19,717 nucleotides of DNA from Aureococcus anophagefferens (Eukaryota > Sar > Pelagophyceae > Pelagomonadales > Pelagomonadaceae), in contig NW_008705605.1 in assembly GCF_000186865.1 (NCBI RefSeq), positions 56,854-76,570 on the forward strand, written 5' to 3'. This document shows positions 13,747-19,717 of this stretch, one piece after another. The notes under the pieces were generated by a model. It was not told the origin of the DNA and ran no database searches. It worked only from the letters and a program-made list of their open reading frames with translations. The position numbers were made by a program, and so were the translations under genes. Every line of letters starts with the position of its first letter. Position 1 is the stretch's first letter.

Positions 13747-15293
13747 ATGCGGATCGCCACGCTCGCCCTCTGCCTGGCGGGCGCCTCGGCCTTCGTGGGG
13801 CCGGCGGCGCCCCGGCGGCTGCCGCTTCGCCGGCGCGCCGTCGCGGAGCTCGTCGCGACGGGCGAGGCCCTGGTCCGGTCGCAGGCGCTCGCCGGCGAGC
13901 TGGGCGCGCCGGCGGCGGTCCTCGAGGCTCTGCCGTCGTCGGACGTGGTCGTCGCCTTCGCGGACCAGGGCGGCAACCTCGCGGGCAAGTTCTTCATGGG
14001 CTCGCTGCCGCCCTACGCGCTCTTCCTCTACTTCCTCAACTACGAGGGCAACAACGCGCCGCCGCTCGTCCGCTTCGGCTTCGCGTACCTGCTCCTCTTC
14101 GTCGCGGCGACGATCCCGACGGGCATCATCGCGAAGACGACGTGGGGCGTGTCGCTCGCCGACGCGGACTGGCTCCACGGCGGCGCGGAGAGCCTGCTCA
14201 CGGTGACGAACGTGCTCCTGCTCCTCGGCTTCCGCGGCGCGCTCGGCCGCGACGGCGCCGCGGCCGACGCGGGCTGGGCGCGGCTCGGCGCGGGCGCCGC
14301 GGCCGCCGCGGCCGTGGCCCTCATCGCGACGGGCGTGCCGACGTTCCACTTCGAGGCTCACGACGCCTTCCTCGGCGGCGTCGGCGCGCTGAGGATCCCG
14401 CGTTCCCCGCGGAGCCCGTCAACGCGCTGTCCGTGCCGACGTGGGCCGTCCACTTCTCGTCGGTCTGCGAGTTCGTGCTCGCCATGCGCCTCGCGGTCAA
14501 GTACGCCGCCTGGACCGGCGACGAGAAGTGGAACGGCGTCGCCTGGGGCATGCTGCCCTCGCACGCGTCGGGCGTCTGCGCGTGCACGTACCACCTCTTC
14601 TACAACCAGGCGGCGCTCGCGTGGCTCGTGACGGCCCAGGCGGGGCTCACGTTCCTCGGGAACTGCACGCTCTGCGTCGCCGCGTTCCGCCTCGCCGTCG
14701 CGAACGGCTGGACGCTCGCGGGCGCGGCGCCGGCGTTCGCGGGCGGGCCCGAGCGGCCGCGCGAGCCCTACGCGCTCGACGCGGCGCGCGTCTCGGCCGC
14801 GGACCCGGGCCTCGCGCCGGGCCCGGAGCTCGTCGCCGAGGTCGCGGCCTTCACGCTCGTCGCCGCCTACGCGACCAAGTACGGCTCGCTCTACGCGGTC
14901 GACTTCCTCGCGGCGCCGAACGGCGCCGCGGCCGCGGCCTGCGTCGCGCTGCCGCCCCTCGCCGTCGCGCTCACGGTCCTGCCCGCGCCCGAGGCGCCCG
15001 ACGTGTCCTACGACGACGTGAAGAAGTACGGCGTCGCGGGCACGCTCGCCTACGTGCTCACGGAGCTCGCGTTCTGGGCCGTGGCCTTCCCCGTCGCCGC
15101 GGCCGTCTTCGCGCAGACCAACGGCCACGCGCCGGACCTGCTCCACTCCAACGGCGACCGCGCGGCCGTCGCGGCCTTCGTCTTCGCGGGCGCGAACGTC
15201 GCGCGCCTCGCCGTGCCCCTCCGCTTCGGCGTCGCGCTCGCCGCCGCGCCCTGGGTCGACGCGAACGTCGTCAAGAGGTTCGCCCGCGAGTGA
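13747..15293 (+). CDS. plastid DUF3593-DUF2499 (Ycf49-like) membrane protein, frame break
   Basis: Multi-pass protein probably of plastid membranes. The ATG at 13747 gives MRIATLALCLAGASAFVGP, a textbook stramenopile presequence with ASAF; an in-frame ATG at 13717 would add ten residues. The first half matches DUF3593 (FFMGSLPPYALFLYFLNYEG, ATIPTGIIAKTTWG, DWLHGGAESLLTVTN). The second half matches DUF2499/Ycf49-like (NALSVPTWAVHFSSVCE, EKWNGVAWGMLPSHASGVCA, CTYHLFYN, LGNCTLCVAAFR). A C-terminal membrane part starts DVKKYGVAGTLAYVLTELAF. The frame shifts at about 14386: GVGAL and EDPAFPAEP join if a single base is missing in GCGCTGAGGAT. With that base the protein has 515 residues. The break falls between the two domains, where an indel in the assembly is the simplest cause. 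The molecular role of both domains is unknown; both occur in cyanobacteria and plastid-bearing eukaryotes. Confidence 0.82.
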
Positions 15294-15482
15294 GCGGCCG
15301 CGGGCGGCGCGCGGAGCCGACGGGCGCGCGCGACTAAAAAGGCCGCGCGCGGCGCGTCTCGCGCTCGGCGCCGGCGGGCGCGACCCGAAAAGGCCCGCGC
15401 GATCGACGGGCGGACGTGTCCCAAGGTTACGCGGGCTGGGGGCGCGCGCCCGCGCCCTGCCTCCGGCCGGCCCCCCGGTCGC

Positions 15483-16247
15483 CTAGAAGAAGTGGGCGTT
15501 CGCGGCGAAGGGCGCCATGACGTCGCCGGCGTAGGGCTTGACGATGTTCGAGAGCGCGGGGACGGCGCCCGGGATCTTGGCCTCGGTGAGGAAGCCGAAG
15601 ATGCCGAGCATCGCGAGGCGGCCGTTGTTGATCTCCGCCTGGAGGCCCTTCTTGCTCTCCTCGGCGGACATGGACGACGCGACGTTCGTGGGGTCGTAGA
15701 GGTCCACGGGGAGGATGTTCGCGATGGCCGTCTCCTTGAACGACGGGAACTTGCCCGGGACGCCGCCCTTCATGTAGTGCGTGCCCGCGATCTCGCTGTA
15801 GAACTCGAGGAAGCCGACCCAGGCGATGATCTGGAGCTTGGCGTTGACGGGGATCGCGTCCCACTGCTCCGGGGGCGTCATCGAGCTCACCGACTCCTCG
15901 AAGCCGCGGAAGGGCGTCCAGGGGAAGTGGATGCCGTTCGCCTGGATGCAGTAGCCGGAGAACGCGGCCATGGCGACGCGGCCGTGCTTGATCTCGGAAT
16001 GCCGGAGGAAGCCGATGGTCTCCGCCTCGGATTTGCCCCAGAAGCTCGCGGAGCTCAGGCCCAGCGGGTCGTAGAAGCCGACGATGGGGTTCAGCTCCTT
16101 GGCCATGGCCTCGAGGTCCGCCTTGGTCTCCTGCATGACGACCTTGGACGGCGCGGACGCGGCCGGCGCGACGTAGGCGGCCGCGGGCGCGCGCGCGGTT
16201 CTTCGCGGCGCGAGGGCGCGGCGGGGATCCGGAGGAGGGCACGACAT
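15483..16247 (-). CDS. fucoxanthin-chlorophyll a/c light-harvesting protein, 5' end unresolved
   Basis: Thylakoid antenna protein of the LHC superfamily. Helix 1 carries EIKHGRVAMAAFSGYC followed by IHFPW; helix 2 is LQIIAWVGFLEFYSEIAG; helix 3 carries EINNGRLAMLGIFGFLTEA. The paired ExxxGRxAM motifs supply the chlorophyll ligands and helix-locking salt bridges. The mature part probably begins near METKADLEAMAKEL-like sequence (QETKADLEAMAKELNP). The segment AAAYVAPAAS looks like the plastid-import cleavage region with Tyr in place of Phe, but the hydrophobic signal peptide expected before it is missing from this frame. The ATG at 16247 is only the first ATG available; a separate first exon upstream (16250-16540) is likely and was not found. 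It ends in TAG at 15483-15485 and converges on the Ycf49-like gene with 189 bp between them. Confidence 0.85.
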   Translation of the reverse strand: MSCPPPDPRRALAPRRTARAPAAAYVAPAASAPSKVVMQETKADLEAMAKELNPIVGFYDPLGLSSASFWGKSEAETIGFLRHSEIKHGRVAMAAFSGYCIQANGIHFPWTPFRGFEESVSSMTPPEQWDAIPVNAKLQIIAWVGFLEFYSEIAGTHYMKGGVPGKFPSFKETAIANILPVDLYDPTNVASSMSAEESKKGLQAEINNGRLAMLGIFGFLTEAKIPGAVPALSNIVKPYAGDVMAPFAANAHFF

Positions 16248-16669
16248 GAAGCGCAGCGGTCCCGGGCGCGGAGGCCCGGACGCGCGGCTGGCTTCGCGCG
16301 CGGCACAGAGCGAGGCTCGCGTTTTGGGGCGGAACGCGCGAGGCACGGGTGCGGCGCGCGCTGCCGGGGCCGCAGCGCGCGACGAAAGACGGAGCCATAT
16401 TACCTTTTGTTATGCCCGATCCTCTAGACCTGGCTCCAAAGTTGGCCCTCGGCCAGAAGATCTGGCCTTCGCGCGCTGGCGGCCCGCGGCCGATGGCCTC
16501 GCTGCGCGGTCTCCGCAATGAGGATCGGGCTGTCGAGCTCTAAGGCCACCGAGCGCCGGGGGTCGGTGACCGGGTTCTGCCGTAGTCCGACGGCGCCACG
16601 ACGTTTTCTCCGCCCTCCCGCCGCGCGGCCGCTTACGCCCGCCGCCCCCTCGCCGCCCCGGGCGGCGCG
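16248..16669. other. region upstream of the LHC gene, with foldback
   Basis: A 422-bp stretch between the LHC frame and the aldehyde dehydrogenase stop. It must hold the LHC promoter and probably its first exon. Visible features are an AT-rich patch at 16397-16413 (ATATTACCTTTTGTTAT), a perfect hairpin GGCCAGA-AGA-TCTGGCC at about 16453-16469, and an 11-bp inverted repeat GCCCGATCCTC at 16414-16424 and 16520-16530. An ATG on the minus strand at 16398 opens MAPSFVARCG, which is not a convincing signal peptide. Confidence 0.4.
16414..16530. repeat. small foldback repeat, 117 bp
   Basis: A perfect 11-bp inverted repeat (GCCCGATCCTC) bounds a 117-bp unit that contains the hairpin GGCCAGAAGATCTGGCC. 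No target duplication is visible at its edges, so a mobile origin is not shown. Confidence 0.4.
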
Positions 16670-18247
16670 TCAGTCGCCGGCCTTGGGGTTGCGGCGGACG
16701 TAGACGACGTGGGTCGCGAGGTACTCGTCGAGGCCGCGCTTGCCGTCGGCGCCGCCGACGCCGGACTGGCGCATGCCCGCGTGGAAGCCCTGGATGGCCT
16801 CGAAGTTCTCGCGGTTCACGTAGGTCTCGCCGAAGCGGAGCTCGGCGCGCGCGCGCTCGACGACGTCGACGGAGCTGGAGTAGATCGACGACGTGAGGCC
16901 GAACTTGGAGTCGTTGGCGAGCGCGAAGGCCTCGGTGAGCGTGCCGAAGGCGAGCACGGGCAGCACGGGGCCGAAGACCTCCTCCTGGACGATCTCGCTG
17001 CCCTGCGCGCAGCCCGTGAGCACCGTCGGCGCGTACTTGTAGCCCGGCCCGGGCAGGGGCCGGCCGCCGCAGCGCGCGACCGCGCCGGCCGCGACCGCGC
17101 GCCGCACCATGCCGTCGACCTTGTCGCGCTGCGCCGCGTTGACGAGGCCGCAGCAGTCCGCGGCCGCGTCGCGCGGCGCGCCGACGCGCACGGCCTCCAT
17201 GGCCGCGACGAGCTTCGCGACGAACGGCTCGTAGACCGACGCGTGGACGTAGACGCGCTCGCAGCAGTTGCAGACCTGGCCCGAGAAGCAGACGCGCGAC
17301 GCGACGACGGCGGCGACGGCGAGGTCGAGGTCCGCGTCCGCGGCGACGATCGCCGGCGCCTTGCCGCCGAGCTCGAGGCTCACCTTCGTCATGTGCTCCG
17401 CCGCGGCGCGCATGATCGCCTTGCCCGTGGGCACGGAGCCCGTCATCGACACGATGTCCGCGAGCGGGCTCGCCGTGAGCGCCGCGCCGACGGTCGCGCC
17501 GAGCCCGTTGACGAGGGCCCAGGCGCCCCGCGGCGGCAGGTCCGCGTCGGGCGACGCGAGCCAGAGCTCCGCGAGGCGCCCGCAGGCCAGGGGCGTGACC
17601 TCGGAGCTCTTGACGACGACGGCGCAGCCCGCGAGGAGCGCGGGCGCGAGCTTCCGCGCCATGACGAAGACGGGGAAGTTCCAGGGGCAGATGCCCACGG
17701 ACACTCCGACGGGCAGCCGGTGCACGGAGATGTGCTCGTTCGCGTCGTCGGAGTTGACGAGCTCGCCCTCGTAGGCCCGCGCGAGGCCCGCGTAGTAGTC
17801 GAAGTACTCGGCCGTGAAGTCGATCTCGACCTGGGCGAGGCCCAGCGTCTTGTTCTGCTCGCTCGCGAGGAGCTCCGCGAGCTCGACGCGGTTTTCGCGG
17901 ACGACGCGCGCCATGGCCTTCAGGGCCTTGCCGCGGTCCGTTGCGCTGCGCGCGGCCCACGCGGGCTGCGCGGCCCGGGCGGCGACGAGCGCCGCGTGCG
18001 CGTCCTCGGCCGTGCCCTCGGGGATGGACCCGATGACGGCGCCCGTGCTCGGGTCCTCGACGGCGACCGTGCGCGCCGACGTCGACGGCACGAGCGAGCC
18101 GCCGATGCACTGGCGCAGCGGCGCCGCCGCTGCGCCGGCGCCGGGTAGGCGCGCCGCCGTCGGCTGCGAAGGCTCCGACGCGTAGTGCGCGAGGCTCAAA
18201 CCGCAGGGCGCTAGGGTCGCGCTCGCGCGGGCAATAATGCGGATCAT
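16670..18247 (-). CDS. AldA-type aldehyde dehydrogenase
   Basis: NAD(P)-dependent aldehyde dehydrogenase of 525 residues in one exon. It most resembles bacterial AldA (lactaldehyde/glycolaldehyde dehydrogenase): the active-site segment is GQVCNCCERVYV, and the C-terminus carries FGETYVNRENFEAIQGFHAG and GVGGADGKRGLDEYL, both diagnostic of that subgroup. Catalytic residues are Cys326, Glu292 in LELGGKAP, and Asn190 in CPWNFP; the cofactor loop is SMTGSVPTG (267-275). The first 25 residues (MIRIIARASATLAPCG...) are basic and amphipathic, without acids, and look like a mitochondrial presequence, so it may oxidise lactaldehyde or glycolaldehyde in mitochondria. The substrate is inferred from the subgroup. 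The ATG at 18247 is followed directly by the presequence, and the divergent ALKBH1-like gene starts 106 bp away. Confidence 0.9.
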   Translation of the reverse strand: MIRIIARASATLAPCGLSLAHYASEPSQPTAARLPGAGAAAAPLRQCIGGSLVPSTSARTVAVEDPSTGAVIGSIPEGTAEDAHAALVAARAAQPAWAARSATDRGKALKAMARVVRENRVELAELLASEQNKTLGLAQVEIDFTAEYFDYYAGLARAYEGELVNSDDANEHISVHRLPVGVSVGICPWNFPVFVMARKLAPALLAGCAVVVKSSEVTPLACGRLAELWLASPDADLPPRGAWALVNGLGATVGAALTASPLADIVSMTGSVPTGKAIMRAAAEHMTKVSLELGGKAPAIVAADADLDLAVAAVVASRVCFSGQVCNCCERVYVHASVYEPFVAKLVAAMEAVRVGAPRDAAADCCGLVNAAQRDKVDGMVRRAVAAGAVARCGGRPLPGPGYKYAPTVLTGCAQGSEIVQEEVFGPVLPVLAFGTLTEAFALANDSKFGLTSSIYSSSVDVVERARAELRFGETYVNRENFEAIQGFHAGMRQSGVGGADGKRGLDEYLATHVVYVRRNPKAGD

Positions 18248-18352
18248 CGTCGCTCAGATCCCCGGGGGCTGCTTCAGGGCATCGTGCAGGAATGATGCAG
18301 GGCAGCATCGTGATGGTTCGCTCGTGAAAGGCGCTTGTCGCTCCGAGGCGCG
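18248..18352. promoter_or_regulatory. short divergent promoter
   Basis: Only 105 bp separate the divergent aldehyde dehydrogenase and ALKBH1-like starts, so they must share a bidirectional promoter. It holds GCATCGTG twice (18279-18286 and about 18304-18311), and GATGCAG between them. The 10-mer GCATCGTGCA (18279-18288) is the reverse complement of TGCACGATGC in the PRMT5 upstream region. There is no TATA box. Confidence 0.5.
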
Positions 18353-19243
18353 ATGGTGCGCCGGCGGCGCGGCGCGGCCGCCGCGGCGCCCGGGCCCGTG
18401 CGCGAGACGACGGCCTTCCGCAAGGCCGAGAAGCGCTACCAGCGGCGAAGGAGCGGCGCGCCGACGGACTTTGGCGACGTCGTCGACTGCCGGCCCGGCG
18501 CGCCCAATAGCGCGGCCAACGCCGCGCGCCTCTCCGCGCGCGCCTCCGGCGCCACGGACGTCGCCGGCTGCCCGGGCCTCGCCGTCTTCCCGGGCGCGCT
18601 CGACGCCGCCGCGCAGCGCGCGCTCCTCGCCGCCGCGTGGCGCGACTACCACCGGGGCACGGAGACGAACCTGGGCCCCGCGCCGGGCGGCGCCGCGCCG
18701 CCGCCGGCGGGCCTGCGCTGGGCGACGCTGGGGCGCCACTACGACTGGTCGCGCCGCGCGTACGCCGCCGCGCGCGCCGCGCCCGTACCCGCGGACGTGT
18801 CGCGGCGCTGCGCGGCGCTCGCGGCGGCCGCGGGCGGCGGCGCCTTCGCCGCCGAGGCGGCCATCGTCAACTACTACGCGCCGGGCGACACCATGGGCGG
18901 CCACGTCGACGACGCGGAGCACGACCTCACGCGGCCGCTCGTGTCGCTGTCGCTCGGCTGCGCGGCCGTGCTCCTCGTCGGCGGCGAGACGCGCGACGCG
19001 CCGCCGACGGCGCTCTGGCTCCGGTCCGGCGACGCCGTCGTCTTCGCCGGGCCGGCGCGGCGCGCCTACCACGGCGTGCCCCGCGTTTTGGAGGGCACGT
19101 GCCCGCCGGAACTCGCCGACGCGGGCCGCTGGGGCGCCGGCGCCGGCGGCGACGTCGCCGCGCTCTGCGCCTTCGCGGCGGCGGCGCGCGTCAACGTCAA
19201 CGTCCGCCAGGTCGACGCGCCGCCGCCCGGCGCGGGGACCTAG
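18353..19243 (+). CDS. ALKBH1-like 2OG-Fe(II) dioxygenase
   Basis: AlkB-family dioxygenase of 296 residues that resembles ALKBH1, which removes methyl groups from nucleic acids (tRNA m1A and related marks) using 2-oxoglutarate, oxygen and iron. Key segments are LRWATLGRHYDWSRRAY (lid), EAAIVNYYAPGDTMGGHVD, RPLVSLSLGCAAVLLVGG, APPTALWLRSGDAVVF and YHGVPRVL. Iron ligands are His184, Asp186 and His240. Arg279 and Arg285 in ARVNVNVRQV match the 2-oxoglutarate-binding end of ALKBH1. The frame opens with a TTG at 18335, so the ATG at 18353 is used. The N-terminal 45 residues are basic (MVRRRRGAAAAAPGP) and could target nucleus or organelle. It is a single exon, unlike its intron-rich neighbours. 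Demethylation of a specific substrate cannot be read from sequence. Confidence 0.9.
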   Translation: MVRRRRGAAAAAPGPVRETTAFRKAEKRYQRRRSGAPTDFGDVVDCRPGAPNSAANAARLSARASGATDVAGCPGLAVFPGALDAAAQRALLAAAWRDYHRGTETNLGPAPGGAAPPPAGLRWATLGRHYDWSRRAYAAARAAPVPADVSRRCAALAAAAGGGAFAAEAAIVNYYAPGDTMGGHVDDAEHDLTRPLVSLSLGCAAVLLVGGETRDAPPTALWLRSGDAVVFAGPARRAYHGVPRVLEGTCPPELADAGRWGAGAGGDVAALCAFAAAARVNVNVRQVDAPPPGAGT

Positions 19244-19717
19244 GGGCTAATCCTCACTTTCATCCTCGGGGTGTCGGTCTCCGGCGCTTCGCATATCCCG
19301 CCGGCGGACTACGTGACGCTGGTGCCGTATGGCGCGCCGGCGGGCCGCGTGGTCACCCTTTCCGACAGCCGGTTTCGGTCGTCGCGGCCCTCCCAGCATC
19401 GCGAGTCGCCGTCGCCACAGTGAGACCCCCGGCACTTGGGCCGATGTTGAGTACGAGCTCCTCGAGGCCTCGCTTTTGTTGGCGAAGCTCGTCTACTCGC
19501 TTGCTCGTGCGCGCCTGCGTCCGCTGCCTCGCTGCCCCAGCCGTGATTAATCCGGCGGTCCTGTCGAGCGCGCCGCGACGCCGTGCCACGAAGCCGACGA
19601 GCCGTCCGAGCCTGCGCGCGCCGCGACCCCGTCGCCGCCGGTCGATTCGGCGCGGCTCTCCCGAGGCGCGCCGGGCGATCGGGACGCGGTCGCGGGCGGA
19701 CGCTGCGGCCTACGGCG
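19244..19717. other. 3' region without a supported gene
   Basis: 474 bp after the ALKBH1-like stop. Short frames occur on both strands. The only one with protein-like character is on the minus strand at 19353-19589 (KRVDELRQQKRGLEELVLN, coiled-coil-like), but no start, family or partner exon supports it. It could be the 3' end of a gene lying beyond the window edge. Confidence 0.3.

Noticed and set aside
16709..18148. 479-codon plus-strand open frame opposite the aldehyde dehydrogenase
   Set aside because: Composition is Arg/Asp/Val/Leu-rich with no family resemblance; the minus-strand protein has complete ALDH motifs.
1..19717. CRISPR arrays, tRNA and rRNA genes
   Set aside because: No regularly spaced repeats, cloverleaf with conserved arms, or rRNA signature was seen; the introners are dispersed, not arrayed.

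Overview
The window looks like nuclear DNA of a very GC-rich photosynthetic stramenopile, most likely a pelagophyte close to Aureococcus. Four things point there: a fucoxanthin-chlorophyll-type light-harvesting protein, N-termini with the stramenopile plastid presequence motif (AAAFAP, ASAFVGP), eukaryote-only families (PRMT5, ALKBH1-like, nodulin-like MFS), and introns made by short transposon-like 'introner' elements. The species is inferred; no marker gene is present.

Layout, left to right: the 3' part of an HSL-like alpha/beta hydrolase (+, cut by the window edge); an unrecognised protein (-); a second unrecognised protein with one clear introner (-); an 811-bp inverted-repeat transposon with TTA target duplications that fills nearly the whole divergent promoter; a nodulin-like major facilitator gene (+) in seven exons, most of whose introns are introners in different stages of decay; a plastid-type FAD/NAD(P) oxidoreductase (-); PRMT5 (+) with two near-identical 211-bp introners; a small secreted or plastid-targeted Ala/Lys-rich membrane protein (+); a VHL-beta-like plus prolyl-4-hydroxylase-like protein (+, one frame break); a plastid DUF3593-DUF2499 (Ycf49-like) membrane protein (+, one frame break); a light-harvesting protein (-); an AldA-type aldehyde dehydrogenase (-); an ALKBH1-like dioxygenase (+); and a 3' end without a supported gene.

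The most striking content is the introner family. Seven to eight copies lie in three genes. The full copies have terminal inverted repeats starting CTGTGTGG and are flanked by 8-bp target duplications. Removing the element plus one target copy restores a conserved protein exactly, for example the GFPV segment of PRMT5. The element's end supplies the 3' CAG, and the duplicated host target supplies the 5' splice site. In this window, copies inserted in the sense direction use a GC 5' splice site and antisense copies use GT. Copies range from AT-rich and near-identical to GC-rich and barely recognisable, so the MFS gene holds a series of introns of apparently different ages.

The genes do not form an operon or a single pathway. 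They are a typical compact algal gene neighbourhood with short divergent and convergent spacers. Plastid functions (light harvesting, Ycf49-like, oxidoreductase) sit among housekeeping modification enzymes (PRMT5, ALKBH1-like, P4H-like).
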